NCBI GenBank assembly: GCA_014896235.1
Contig: JADBKU010000003.1
Location: 1-64,000, forward strand
Source: a bacterium
GTDB taxonomy: Bacteria > Desulfobacterota > Binatia > Binatales > Binataceae
DNA: 64,000 nt
Direction: 5' to 3'
How positions within the stretch are numbered: position 1 is the first letter of the stretch; each line of letters begins with the position of its first letter. A program made the position numbers and the translations under genes. Below, piece after piece: positions 35,460 through 44,597 of this stretch. A model generated the notes under the pieces. The model had not been told where the DNA came from. It worked only from the letters and a program-made list of their open reading frames with translations, and searched no databases.

Positions 35460-36329
35460 ATGAAGATTGGCTTATTGGCTTTTGTTGGACCCGCGACCGC
35501 GAGTCCAGCGGTGGTCGCCCGCAAGTGCGAAGCGCTCGGTTTCGAGTCTTTCTATCTGCCGGAGCATCCGATTCTCCCCGTCAATCACAAGACCAAATAT
35601 CCGCTTTCGCCCGATGGCCGGATTCCCGAACCTTACGCAAACATGCCCGATCCCTTCGTCGGACTGGCGCTGGCCGCCGGAGCAACGAGCAAAATCGGCC
35701 TTGGCACGGGAATCTGCCTGGTGCCGGAGCGCAATCCGATCGTGACCGCGAAGGAAGTCGCGACGCTCGATTTTTATTGCGGCGGGCGATTCATTTTCGG
35801 AATCGGCGCCGGATGGCTGCGCGACGAGAGCGAGATCATGGGCGTCGATTTCAAACAGCGGTGGGCGATCACGCGGGAATATATTAACGCGATGAAGGCG
35901 CTGTGGACGACTGAGCCGGCGTCTTTCGCCGGCGAATACGTGGCGTTTCCCGCCGTGCGGGCGAATCCGAAACCGGCCCGCAAGCCGCATCCTCCCGTCC
36001 ATATCGGCGCCGGCGGCGTGGGCCCGAGCATGGAACGCGCGCTGCACGATACGGTCGCGATCGGCGACGGATGGGCTCCGCTCGGCGTTGCGCCGGACGC
36101 GCTCGCGGCGGAACTCGCGAAGCTGAAAAGGATGTGCGCGGATGCCGGCCGCGATTTCGCCAGCCTGGAAATCACCGTTTATGCGCCGCCGATGCAGGGC
36201 GATCCGCAGACGACGATCGCGCGCTATCGCGAGGCAGGAGCGCATCGGTTGATCATGATCACCGAGAAGCTCGGCGCCAGCCAGTACGAAGGCGAGCTTG
36301 AGTCGATCGCCAAGGCCTGGATTCGCTGA
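35460..36329 (+). CDS. LLM-class flavin/F420-dependent oxidoreductase, tandem copy 2
   Basis: A 289-residue paralog of its neighbours, with start MKIGLLAFVGPATASPAVVARKCEALGFESFYLPEHP preceded by GGAG. It shares NPIVTAKEVATLDFYCGGRFIFGIGAGWLRDE and HPPVHIGAGGVGPSMERALHDTVAIGDGWAPLG with copy 3. It differs from copy 1 in the C-terminal ligand loop, where copies 2 and 3 have GAGG instead of GSRD. Gene spacing of 65 and 20 bases suggests one transcript. The function is probably oxidation or reduction of a small organic substrate; which one is not visible. Confidence 0.85.
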   Translation: MKIGLLAFVGPATASPAVVARKCEALGFESFYLPEHPILPVNHKTKYPLSPDGRIPEPYANMPDPFVGLALAAGATSKIGLGTGICLVPERNPIVTAKEVATLDFYCGGRFIFGIGAGWLRDESEIMGVDFKQRWAITREYINAMKALWTTEPASFAGEYVAFPAVRANPKPARKPHPPVHIGAGGVGPSMERALHDTVAIGDGWAPLGVAPDALAAELAKLKRMCADAGRDFASLEITVYAPPMQGDPQTTIARYREAGAHRLIMITEKLGASQYEGELESIAKAWIR

Positions 36330-36349
36330 GCGCGCGAGGCGTTGCGGAT

Positions 36350-37198
36350 ATGAAAATTGGAATTTTGGCCTGGACGACCGCCGCGACCGCCGACGTCGTG
36401 ACCGTGGCGCGCGCGTGCGAGGCGGCGGGTTTCGAGTCATTTTTCATGGCCGAGCATCCGGTGATGCCGGTCGAAATCAAGACGCGGCTGCCGCGCGGCG
36501 ACGGCAAGATTCCTCCCGTTTACGCGCACATGATGGATCCGTTCGTCAGTCTTGGCGCGGTCGCGGCGGCGACCAACCGGATGCGCTTGGGCACAGGAAT
36601 CTGCCTGGTTCCGGAGCGCGATCCGAAGGTGCTGGCGAAAGAAGTGGCGACGCTCGACCTGATTTCGCGCGGCCGATTTATCTTCGGCGTCGGCGCGGGC
36701 TGGCTGATCGAAGAGAGCCGCGTAATGGGCGTCAAGTTCAGCCGTCGATGGGAAATCACGGTCGAATGCATCCGCGCGATGAAGGAGCTGTGGACGAAAG
36801 AAGAAGCGTCGTTCGCCGGCGAATACGTGCGGTTCCCCGCGCTGCGGTCCAATCCCAAGCCGGTGCAAAAGCCGCATCCGCCGATCCATATCGGCGCGGG
36901 CGGCGAGCGCGCGCTGCGCAACACGGTCGCGGTTGGCGACGGCTGGGCGCCGATCGCACTGACGCCCGAGCAATTGCGCGGCGAACTGGACAAGCTGCGC
37001 CGGATGTGCGACGCGGCGGGGCGCGATTTTTCGCGGATGGAGATTACGGTTTATAATCCGCAAGGCGCCGAACCGCGCCGCGCGATCGAAGAATATCGGG
37101 CGGCGGGCGCGCATCGCCTGGTGCTGATGAATGCGACGCTGGCGCGGGATCGCTATGAAAGCGAGATCGAGAATTTCGCGCGCGGCTGGATCGAGTGA
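36350..37198 (+). CDS. LLM-class flavin/F420-dependent oxidoreductase, tandem copy 3
   Basis: A 282-residue third paralog (MKIGILAWTTAATADVVTVARACEAAGFESFFMAEHPVMPV). It contains RMRLGTGICLVPERDPKVLAKEVATLDLISRGRFIFGVGAGWLIEESRVMG and HPPIHIGAGGERALRNTVAVGDGWAPIA, closest to copy 2. The pattern copy 1 > copies 2 and 3 suggests an older and a newer duplication. fdhD begins 33 bases after it. Such expansions of LLM enzymes are characteristic of actinobacteria and of some uncultured soil phyla. Confidence 0.85.
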   Translation: MKIGILAWTTAATADVVTVARACEAAGFESFFMAEHPVMPVEIKTRLPRGDGKIPPVYAHMMDPFVSLGAVAAATNRMRLGTGICLVPERDPKVLAKEVATLDLISRGRFIFGVGAGWLIEESRVMGVKFSRRWEITVECIRAMKELWTKEEASFAGEYVRFPALRSNPKPVQKPHPPIHIGAGGERALRNTVAVGDGWAPIALTPEQLRGELDKLRRMCDAAGRDFSRMEITVYNPQGAEPRRAIEEYRAAGAHRLVLMNATLARDRYESEIENFARGWIE

Positions 37199-37231
37199 CT
37201 TCGCGCCGGCAGGTTCCGGCCGACAAGCGCG

Positions 37232-38059
37232 ATGACGAACGGCAAATCTGTCAGGCAGGTCAACGCTCGCAAATGGCGCGACGGCGCGGCGCGCGCGGAA
37301 ACCGACCGGCTTGCGGTCGAGGAACCGCTCGAAATCCGGCTCGGCGGCCGGCGTTTCACGCTCACGATGCGCACGCCGGGCAACGACGAGGAGCTGGCGG
37401 CGGGCTTTCTGCTCGCTGAAGGGTTCATCGATTCGACCGCGGAACTGGGCGAAATCCGGCGCGTTCGCGATGCTAAAGGCGCGCCCGAAGCCAACGCGAT
37501 CGATATCGTCCTTAATGTGCCGGCGGACGGATTGCGCGAGCGCTTGAAGCGCAATTTCGCCGTTTCGTCGAGTTGCGGCGTATGCGGCAAGACCAGCATC
37601 GACGCGCTCACTCGCCGGATTGAGCCGATCGTTTCGACGCTCACGATAGCGCCCGGCGAAGTTCTCGCGATGCCGGCGCGGATGCGCGCGGCGCAGGCGG
37701 TGTTCGCCGCGACCGGCGGGTTGCACGCGGCGGCGCTGTTCGATCTCAGCGCGCGCGCGCCGCGGTTGTTGGCGCTGCGCGAAGACGTTGGCCGCCATAA
37801 CGCCGTTGACAAGGTGGTGGGATGGGCGCTGCGGGCGGGGATGACGCCGCTTTCCCGGCACGCGATGATGGTGAGCGGGAGGCTGAGCTTCGAAATCGTG
37901 CAAAAGGCGGCCGCCGCGGGAATTCCGATTTTATGCGCCGTGTCGGCGCCGTCGTCGCTCGCGGTGGAATTGGCCGAGGAGGCCGGAATCACGCTGGCCG
38001 GCTTCGTGCGCGACGGCGGCTTTAACGTTTACGCGCATCCCGATCGAATCGCCGGCTGA
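37232..38059 (+). CDS. fdhD: Formate dehydrogenase accessory sulfurtransferase
   Basis: FdhD transfers sulfur from a cysteine desulfurase to the molybdenum cofactor of formate dehydrogenase. The 275-residue protein has the essential cysteine loop SSCGVCGK (113-120, Cys115 and Cys118). Other conserved segments are EEPLEIRLGG, TPGNDEELAAGFLLAEGFI, LREDVGRHNAVDKVVGW and VSGRLSFEIVQKAAAAGIPIL. No formate dehydrogenase gene is in the window, so the client enzyme is elsewhere. It follows the three LLM genes at 33 bases, which may be only positional. Confidence 0.94.
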   Translation: MTNGKSVRQVNARKWRDGAARAETDRLAVEEPLEIRLGGRRFTLTMRTPGNDEELAAGFLLAEGFIDSTAELGEIRRVRDAKGAPEANAIDIVLNVPADGLRERLKRNFAVSSSCGVCGKTSIDALTRRIEPIVSTLTIAPGEVLAMPARMRAAQAVFAATGGLHAAALFDLSARAPRLLALREDVGRHNAVDKVVGWALRAGMTPLSRHAMMVSGRLSFEIVQKAAAAGIPILCAVSAPSSLAVELAEEAGITLAGFVRDGGFNVYAHPDRIAG

Positions 38060-38163
38060 AGCGGGGCGATCCTGTTAATGCACGATGCGCGCCGATACGA
38101 TATAAGCGCGTGTAGGACGCGCGACGGCGGCCGCCGCCGTGTCCGGCGCGGGGAGCCTGGCGA

Positions 38164-39003
38164 ATGAAAAAACAGTCCGCATCCGCAAAGACCTCCAACC
38201 TCAACGGCGTCGCCGCGCCGCGTACGCTTGCGATCGATATCGGCGGCACCGGAATCAAGGCGCTCACGCTCGACCCGCAGGGCAAGCCGATCAACGAGCG
38301 CCGGAAAATCGCGACTCCCAAACGCGCTACGCCAAAGGCCGTGATCAAGATTGTCGAGAAACTGGCCGCGGCCCAGCCGGGATTCGAGCGCGTTTCGGTC
38401 GGCTTTCCGGGCGTCGTCAAGGACGGAATCGTTTATACCGCGGCGAATCTCGGCAGGGGCTGGACGGGTTTCGATCTCGCGACGGCGCTCGCCCGCAAGC
38501 TGAAGAAGCCCGTACGGGTCGCCAACGACGCGGATATCCAGGGCCTCGGCAGCGTTTCGGGGCGCGGGCTTGAACTTGTGATCACGCTCGGCACCGGCTT
38601 TGGATCGGTGCTGTTCGTCAACGGCACGCGCGTGCATCTGGAGTTGGGGCATCATCCGTTCCACAACGGCAAAACCTACGAAGACGAACTCGGCGTGCGC
38701 GCGCTCAAGAAAAAAGGCCGCAAGAAGTGGAACAAGATGCTGGCCGAAGCGATCGGCGAACTGAGCCGCACTTTCAATTTCGACGCGCTCTATATCGGCG
38801 GCGGCAACGCCCGCCTGATTGACCTCAAGCTGCCGGCTGGAGTTGCGATTATCAGCAACGAGAACGGCTTGCTGGGCGGAATCGCGTTGTGGCGCGACGC
38901 CCCCGGCGCCCGGCCTTCCGCGCGTTCGGTCAAGCCTGCGCGGCGTTCCGCGACTCCGGCGATCCGTCCGCCGGCGCCGCTCGAAGCGCCGCCGAACGCC
39001 TGA
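38164..39003 (+). CDS. ROK-family kinase, polyphosphate-glucokinase-like
   Basis: A 279-residue ASKHA sugar kinase. The phosphate-1 motif DIGGTGIK is at 25-32, VSVGFPGVVKDGIVYTAANLG follows, then VRVANDADIQGLG with the catalytic Asp, and VITLGTGFGSVLFVNG binds phosphate. This arrangement, with the short length and no zinc motif, matches polyphosphate/ATP glucokinases (PpgK-like). The N-terminal 20 residues and the last 35 (Pro/Arg/Ala-rich) are unconserved. The following genes for Ppx/GppA, CHAD and SixA proteins give a phosphate-related setting, which supports polyphosphate use without proving it. Confidence 0.82.
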   Translation: MKKQSASAKTSNLNGVAAPRTLAIDIGGTGIKALTLDPQGKPINERRKIATPKRATPKAVIKIVEKLAAAQPGFERVSVGFPGVVKDGIVYTAANLGRGWTGFDLATALARKLKKPVRVANDADIQGLGSVSGRGLELVITLGTGFGSVLFVNGTRVHLELGHHPFHNGKTYEDELGVRALKKKGRKKWNKMLAEAIGELSRTFNFDALYIGGGNARLIDLKLPAGVAIISNENGLLGGIALWRDAPGARPSARSVKPARRSATPAIRPPAPLEAPPNA

Positions 39004-39068
39004 TCGCGATTCCGGATGTCGCGGCGCAATCGCTTGGGAGCCGGGCCGCGATCGATTAGGCTTCGCTC

Positions 39069-39854
39069 GTGGCCGTGCGCAACCATCAGTTCAACGCGAT
39101 CGCTTTCGAGGAAAATCTCAATCTCAAGCAGCTCGCCGGCGTATTTCCGAACAGCAGGGTGACTTCGCGCGAGCTGCGCGCGACGCTCGACCAGTCGGGC
39201 GGGATGTACATATTCCCTTTCGGCGCGATAGTCACTCACGATATTTCGGCCGACCGGCGCGACGCCGAACTGGCCCGCCTGCGCGCGTCGATTCCCAAAC
39301 TCACCGCCAAGGTCGTGCGCGAGGATTACACTGTCGTCGAGGATCCTTCGTTCCGCACCGGAATCGTGGACGGCGTGCTGCGGGTTGACAGTTTCACTCC
39401 CGCCCGCGCCGGAATCGTGGCGCTCACGGTCGCGCAAAGCGCCGCGATGGAATATTACGAGCAGCTCGTCGAGCAACTCTTCGAGCGCGTCGCCAAGCTG
39501 GTCGAGGCGATGGAGCGGCGGGGCACCGTGCCGATGCGCACGCGTCCGCTCCATCGCTTTATCGGCGCCGCGATCGTCACGCGCACCGAAGTCATCTCCG
39601 TGCTGCATCTGCTCGACAAGCCGGATGAGGCTTGGGAAGATCCCGCGATGGACCGCATCTATGACGATCTGCGGGCTGAATTCGACTTGAGCGACCGCTA
39701 CACGGCGCTTGAATCCAAATTGCGATCGATTCAGGAATCGCTCGAATTGCTGGTCGATATCGCGCGCGACCGCCGGTTGGTTTTGCTCGAAGGCACGGTC
39801 GTCGCCTTGATTTTGCTCGAACTGATTTTGATGTTGTTGCCGCTGTTGCGCTAG
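39069..39854 (+). CDS. RMD1/DUF155-family protein
   Basis: A 261-residue protein starting at GTG, homologous by pattern to the RMD1/YagE (DUF155) family. Marks are GGMYIFPFGAIVTHDIS near the start, VLRVDSFTPARAGIVALTVAQSAAMEYYEQLVEQL in the middle and the family end SKLRSIQESLELLVDIARDRRLVLLEGTVVALILLELILMLLP, the last 20 residues being a membrane helix. Eukaryotic relatives act in mitochondria or sporulation; the bacterial role is unknown. It is 15 bases before the MgtC-like gene and probably cotranscribed with it. Confidence 0.75.
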   Translation: MAVRNHQFNAIAFEENLNLKQLAGVFPNSRVTSRELRATLDQSGGMYIFPFGAIVTHDISADRRDAELARLRASIPKLTAKVVREDYTVVEDPSFRTGIVDGVLRVDSFTPARAGIVALTVAQSAAMEYYEQLVEQLFERVAKLVEAMERRGTVPMRTRPLHRFIGAAIVTRTEVISVLHLLDKPDEAWEDPAMDRIYDDLRAEFDLSDRYTALESKLRSIQESLELLVDIARDRRLVLLEGTVVALILLELILMLLPLLR

Positions 39855-39869
39855 CACGGCGCCCATGCG

Positions 39870-41165
39870 ATGCCCCCGGATCAAATCGCCACGCTCAACA
39901 CGCTCGGCCGGCTCGCCGTGGCGCTCGCGATCGGCCTGATGATCGGGCTCGAACGCGGGTGGGAGCAGCGCGAGCGCCACACCGTGCAGCGGATTGCCGG
40001 GTTGCGCACGTTCGGCGCGATCGGCCTGCTGGGCGGGGTCGTCGCGCATGTCGCCGCCGGACCGAGCGGCGCGATCCTGATTGCGGCGATCGGATTCGCG
40101 CTGGCGGTGATGGTCGCGGCGGGTTATTGGCGCGAATCGGAATTCGATCGCGACGTAAGTCTGATCACTTCGGTCAGCGCGCTTGTGACCTACATGCTCG
40201 GCGCGCTCGCCGGCCGCGGCGAATTGCTGGTGGCATCGTCGTCGGGCGTGGTGTTGGCGGCGATACTCGGTTTCCGGCCGGAATTGCACGCGATGGTGCG
40301 GCGGATCGACCGCGCGGAACTGCTCGCGACCTTCCGGCTGCTGCTGATTTCGGTCGTGATGCTCCCGGTGCTGCCGGATCATGACGTCGGGCCTTGGGGA
40401 GCGATCAATCCGTACGGGTTGTGGTGGATGGTCGTGCTGGTGGCGGGAATTTCGTACGTCGGCTATTTCGCCACGAAAATAGCCGGTCCCGAGCGCGGCG
40501 TGATGGCGACCGGCGTTTTTGGCGGCTTCGTTTCCTCGACCGCGGTCGCGCTCGCGATGGCCCATCGCGCCGCCGCCGACGCCGCGATTCCGCGGTTGCT
40601 AGCGGCGGGCGCGACGGTCGCGAGCGCGGTGATGTGCCCGCGCATGCTGATGATCGTCGCCGCCGTAAGTCCCGCGCTTGCGCTCGATCTGTCATGGCCG
40701 CTCGGCGCCGCGACCGCGGCGGCCCTTGTCGGGACCGCCTGGTTCGCATGGCGCGGTGAGCTCGAGCCGCCGGCCGGAGGCGCCGAGAACGTTGCGACGC
40801 AGAATCCGCTTGATCTCGGCATGGCGATTCGATTCGGACTGGTGCTTGCGGCGATCCTGATCGCGGCGCGCGTCGCGAGCATCTACGCCGGCAGTTCCGG
40901 GCTGTTCGCGGTCGCCGCGCTTTCCGGCCTGATCGACGTCGACGCGATCAGTCTTTCCGTCGCGACGATTTTCGTTCACGGCGGCGCGACCCGGACCGCG
41001 GCGATCGGCGCGATTCTAATCGCCGCGGCGTCGAACACGCTGCTCAAGCCCGCGCTCGCGATCGCCGTGGGCGGCCGCAAGTTCGGCCTGCGATTCCTGA
41101 TCGCGTCACTGGCGATGCTGGCGGCGGGCGCGCTCGGACTGGTTCCCGTGATCCGCGGGGGATGA
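39870..41165 (+). CDS. MgtC/SapB and DUF4010-type membrane protein
   Basis: A 431-residue integral membrane protein. The N-terminal third matches MgtC/SapB: LAVALAIGLMIGLERGWEQRERHTVQRIAGLRTFGAIGLLGG. The rest resembles DUF4010, with about ten further hydrophobic helices, including GVFGGFVSSTAVALAMAHRA, ALSGLIDVDAISLSVA and ASNTLLKPALAIAVGG. MgtC proteins affect acid and magnesium tolerance and phosphate homeostasis, but transport is not established. Its position beside ROK kinase, Ppx/GppA and CHAD genes is consistent with a phosphate-homeostasis role. Confidence 0.82.
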   Translation: MPPDQIATLNTLGRLAVALAIGLMIGLERGWEQRERHTVQRIAGLRTFGAIGLLGGVVAHVAAGPSGAILIAAIGFALAVMVAAGYWRESEFDRDVSLITSVSALVTYMLGALAGRGELLVASSSGVVLAAILGFRPELHAMVRRIDRAELLATFRLLLISVVMLPVLPDHDVGPWGAINPYGLWWMVVLVAGISYVGYFATKIAGPERGVMATGVFGGFVSSTAVALAMAHRAAADAAIPRLLAAGATVASAVMCPRMLMIVAAVSPALALDLSWPLGAATAAALVGTAWFAWRGELEPPAGGAENVATQNPLDLGMAIRFGLVLAAILIAARVASIYAGSSGLFAVAALSGLIDVDAISLSVATIFVHGGATRTAAIGAILIAAASNTLLKPALAIAVGGRKFGLRFLIASLAMLAAGALGLVPVIRGG

Positions 41166-41216
41166 CTTCCGGCCGCGGACGATGACTTACGCGCACGCGA
41201 CGGTTAAGCTTTGATC

Positions 41217-42737
41217 ATGCGGCTTGCCGCGATCGACGTCGGCTCGAACTCGGTGCACATGCTGATCGCCGACGTGAGCCGCGACGGCCATATCGAAGTG
41301 GTCGATCGGGTCAAGGAGATGGTCCGCCTCGGCCGCAAATCCTTCACCACCGGCCTGCTCACCGACGAATCGATGGATTTGACGGTGCGGGCGCTCGCCA
41401 ATTTTCGCCGTCTGATGCGGGTGCGCGGCGTGCAGCGGATGCGCGCCGTCGCGACCAGCGCCGTGCGCGAAGCCCGGAATCGCGCCGCCTTCGTCCGCCG
41501 CATCAGGGAAGAGGCCGGAATCCCGATCGAGATAATCTCGGGTCATCAGGAGGCGCGGTTAATCTTTCGCGCCGCGCGCCATGCGTTCGGTCTCGCAGGC
41601 GGGCCTCATCTGCTGGTCGATATTGGCGGCGGCAGCGTCGAACTGGTGTTGGTGAAAAACGGCAAGGCGCTCTGGATGCATTCCGTGAAGCTCGGCGTCG
41701 CGCGCCTGAGCGAACGCTTTCTGACCGACGATCCGCCCGCCGCCGCGCAGCGCAAGCGGCTGGAAAAGCATCTGGAGGGCGAAATCGGCGAGCTGATGCG
41801 TTCCGTCCGAAAGGCCGGCGTGGTCAACGCGATCGGCACTTCCGGCACGATCAACACGATCGTCGCGATGGCCCGCGCGGCCCGCGGAGAAGAGCTTGGC
41901 CGGCTGCACGGCGCCCGCGCGTCCGCCGCCGAAATCGCGCGGCTTGCCCGTGACCTAATCGAAGCGAACGCCGCGATGCGCGCCGAGTTGCCGGGCATGG
42001 ACGCGAAACGTTCCGACCTGATGCCGGCGGCGGGCGTTCTGGTTGATTTCGTGATGCGCAAATCGGGAGCCGAGGAACTGATCGCCTGCACCTGGGCTTT
42101 GCGCGAAGGAGTATTGCTCGAGCTGACGCGGCGCGACGCTGCGCCGGCCGCGGACGGCGACGCGCGCCGCCGCTCCGTGAACAAACTCGCGCGGCGGTTC
42201 TGCGGCGCGAATCAGCACGGCAAGCAGGTCGCCCGGCTCGCGCTCAAGATTTTCGATGAGACCGCGGCGTTGCTGCGGCTGCCCGAATCCGCGCGCGAGC
42301 TTTTGGAATATGGCGCGCTGCTTCACGACGTCGGCCATGCGATCGATCATGACCGGCACAATCGCCATTCGTATTATCTAATCAAGAACGCCGAGTTGCT
42401 CGGCTTCGAACCGGCCGAAATCGAAGTTATCGCGCTCGCCGCGCGGGGCCATCGCAAACAGGCGCCGAGTCTCGATGCGCCGGAATTGCGCGCGCTTTCG
42501 TCTGCGGATCGCCGGACCGTGCGCGGGCTCTCCGCGATCCTGCGGCTCGCCGACGCGCTCGACCGGAGCCATTTCGGCGTCGTTCGCAAACTCGACGTGC
42601 GCTACACCCCCGGACGAATCATCTTCGAAGTGGCGTCGCTCGACGGGCATCAGGCGGACCTCGAACTATGGACGGGCGAGCGCCGCGCCGATCTGCTGGC
42701 CAAACTGCTCGATCGCCGGATCGTCTTGCGGCAGTGA
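41217..42737 (+). CDS. Ppx/GppA phosphatase with C-terminal HD domain
   Basis: Exopolyphosphatase/guanosine-pentaphosphate phosphatase, 506 residues from ATG 41217. The ASKHA domain starts MRLAAIDVGSNSVHMLIADV, with LVDIGGGSVELVLVKNG and GTSGTINTIVAMARA. The C-terminal half has an HD-type metal motif, LLHDVGHAIDHDRHNRHSYYLI, typical of long Ppx/GppA proteins. It releases orthophosphate from polyphosphate or hydrolyses pppGpp; the two cannot be distinguished here. It lies upstream of the CHAD gene by 72 bases. CHAD proteins bind polyphosphate, so the pair favours a polyphosphate role. Confidence 0.92.
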   Translation: MRLAAIDVGSNSVHMLIADVSRDGHIEVVDRVKEMVRLGRKSFTTGLLTDESMDLTVRALANFRRLMRVRGVQRMRAVATSAVREARNRAAFVRRIREEAGIPIEIISGHQEARLIFRAARHAFGLAGGPHLLVDIGGGSVELVLVKNGKALWMHSVKLGVARLSERFLTDDPPAAAQRKRLEKHLEGEIGELMRSVRKAGVVNAIGTSGTINTIVAMARAARGEELGRLHGARASAAEIARLARDLIEANAAMRAELPGMDAKRSDLMPAAGVLVDFVMRKSGAEELIACTWALREGVLLELTRRDAAPAADGDARRRSVNKLARRFCGANQHGKQVARLALKIFDETAALLRLPESARELLEYGALLHDVGHAIDHDRHNRHSYYLIKNAELLGFEPAEIEVIALAARGHRKQAPSLDAPELRALSSADRRTVRGLSAILRLADALDRSHFGVVRKLDVRYTPGRIIFEVASLDGHQADLELWTGERRADLLAKLLDRRIVLRQ

Positions 42738-42809
42738 TCGCGTTCGCCGCGGCTGAGGCGCCGGGCTGGATGCTTTGCATAAAGCCGCGCTTGCTCTACG
42801 ATTCCTTAA

Positions 42810-44024
42810 GTGGAGCACGCGCACGCACAGGCGCGCGCGGCCGCCGCTGCGTCCGCGCCGGCTGAACCTCCCGACGGCCTGAATTCGCAACCCGTCGCTC
42901 CGCCGTCCAAACCGCTTCAGGCGCTCGGCCAGGACGTAATTACCAGCGAAACCACTCTGGCGGAGGCCGTGCGCGGTGCGTTCGAGAACGGCCTCGCGGC
43001 GTTCAATCGCAATCTGCCGGGCGCCGTCGCGGGCGAAGCGGATGCGATCCATCAGATGCGGGTCGCGGCCCGGCGCCTGCGCGCGCGCATCGACCTGTTT
43101 CGCGTCGCGATTCATGGCGGTCGCGCCCGTTCGCTCCACAATGATTTGCAATGGCTGGGGCGTTCGGCCGGCGCGGTAAGGGAATTTGACGTGATTGGCG
43201 ATTTGCTGCGCGCACGCGCGGCCGCCATCGACCCGTCGTTGAGCGAAGCCGCGCAGCCGCTCCTGGACGCGCTCGTTCGGTCGCGCCTGGCGGCCCATCG
43301 CAAATTTCTGCAAGATGCCGCCTCGCCGCGCTATCGTCGGATGTGTCAACGGCTGGCCACGCCGCTCTTGCGCGTCGCCGCCAATGACACTTGCGTGGCT
43401 GAAGTCGCGCCCGCGATGCTCAAGCCGATGGTCCGGAAAGCGCGGAAAGCCGCGCGTCGTGTGCGCGCGGATTCCGCTCCCGAGCAGATTCATCGCTTGC
43501 GAATCCGCTTCAAGCGCGTGCGCTATGCGCTGGAAATCCTTCAAGGAATTGGCGGAAAGCGCACGCGCCGCGCGCTCGACCGTCTTGAAGAACTTCAGGA
43601 ACTGCTCGGCCGCCATCAGGATGCGGTGGCCGCGATTGGATTTTTGCGCGCATTTGCGGATGAAAGCGGCGCGGCCGGCTTTCCGCCTGCCGCATTGATC
43701 GCCGCCGGGTCGCTGATCCATGATTTGGCGCTGCAACGAGCGAAAATCGCCGAGCGGGTGGCGAAACGCGCGCGGCAAATGGCGCGCAAGGAGATTCTCA
43801 AGGACGCGCTCCGCGAAATCGCGCGCATGGCCCGTGCGGCGCGGCGGAAAAAAGACGCGGCGGAGCTTCCGCTTGCGGAAGCTTCCGGCGACGCGCGCGC
43901 CGCTCCTGCGGCTGATGATATTGTTCGGGATTCAATCGGCGCAGCGCGATCGGCCGAAATTGGCGCCGATCCCGTGGATCAATACTCCGCGTCAACAACG
44001 AAAAGAACGGATGAATCCGCATGA
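42810..44024 (+). CDS. CHAD-domain protein (polyphosphate-associated)
   Basis: A 404-residue basic helical protein starting at GTG. The CHAD domain spans about 45-340, with the conserved histidines in DAIHQMRVAARRLRARIDLF (first repeat) and QIHRLRIRFKRVRYALEIL (second repeat), each followed by a DxD/E-rich helix (REFDVIGDLL, RHQDAVAAIGFL). CHAD domains bind polyphosphate and localise to polyphosphate granules. The N-terminal 40 and C-terminal 65 residues are low complexity. The stop overlaps the start of sixA (ATGA), indicating translational coupling. Confidence 0.9.
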   Translation: MEHAHAQARAAAAASAPAEPPDGLNSQPVAPPSKPLQALGQDVITSETTLAEAVRGAFENGLAAFNRNLPGAVAGEADAIHQMRVAARRLRARIDLFRVAIHGGRARSLHNDLQWLGRSAGAVREFDVIGDLLRARAAAIDPSLSEAAQPLLDALVRSRLAAHRKFLQDAASPRYRRMCQRLATPLLRVAANDTCVAEVAPAMLKPMVRKARKAARRVRADSAPEQIHRLRIRFKRVRYALEILQGIGGKRTRRALDRLEELQELLGRHQDAVAAIGFLRAFADESGAAGFPPAALIAAGSLIHDLALQRAKIAERVAKRARQMARKEILKDALREIARMARAARRKKDAAELPLAEASGDARAAPAADDIVRDSIGAARSAEIGADPVDQYSASTTKRTDESA

Positions 44025-44521
44025 TGCTTTATCTGGTGCGCCACGCCGTTGCCGAGGATGCAAGCGCTTCCGGCGAGGACGACGCCCGTCGCTTGACCGA
44101 CAAAGGCCGTGAGCACGCGCGGCGGGTGGGGAGCGGCATGGCGGCGCTCGGCCTTGCGCCCAACCTGATCCTTGCCAGTCCTCTGCCGCGCGCCGCGGAG
44201 ACGGCGCGGATTCTGGCCGAGGCTTTTGCCGCGCATCCTCCGGTCCGCGCGCTGGCCGAATTGTCTCCCGGAATTCCGCCGGCGCAGGCGATCGCGGCGA
44301 TCGGGCCGCACTGCCGCCACGACGAGGTGATGGTGGTCGGGCATGAGCCGCAACTGAGTGCGATGACGGCGTTGATGCTCTGCGGCGATTCCAGCGGTAT
44401 GCATCTGCGGATGAGAAAGCTCGGATGCATCGCGCTGGACCTGCCGGTCGGCAGAATCGCGCCGCGCGCCGGCGAATTGCATTGGATGATGACGCGGCGG
44501 CAGCTTGCGCGGATGCGCTGA
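44021..44521 (+). CDS. sixA: SixA-type phosphohistidine phosphatase
   Basis: Histidine-phosphatase-superfamily enzyme of 166 residues. The catalytic RHG-type motif is YLVRHAVAED (RHA, 7-9). The second active-site segment is SPLPRAAETA with its Arg, and VVGHEPQLSAM carries the second catalytic His. SixA dephosphorylates phosphohistidine on HPt or NPr proteins in E. coli; here no phosphorelay gene is near. Coupling to the CHAD gene by a 4-base overlap is a common arrangement and points instead to phosphate/polyphosphate metabolism. Confidence 0.88.
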   Translation: MMLYLVRHAVAEDASASGEDDARRLTDKGREHARRVGSGMAALGLAPNLILASPLPRAAETARILAEAFAAHPPVRALAELSPGIPPAQAIAAIGPHCRHDEVMVVGHEPQLSAMTALMLCGDSSGMHLRMRKLGCIALDLPVGRIAPRAGELHWMMTRRQLARMR

Positions 44522-44597
44522 GCGGCGCCATAGGGCACTTGAGCCGCCTACTGGCGCGAAGTTAAGCTGGCAAGCTGGAGTATAAGACCATCGCCTG

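Noticed and set aside
38790..40565. Antisense frame of 591 codons
   Set aside because: Mirror of the RMD1 and MgtC genes; composition (Arg/His/Gln-rich) is typical of antisense shadow.
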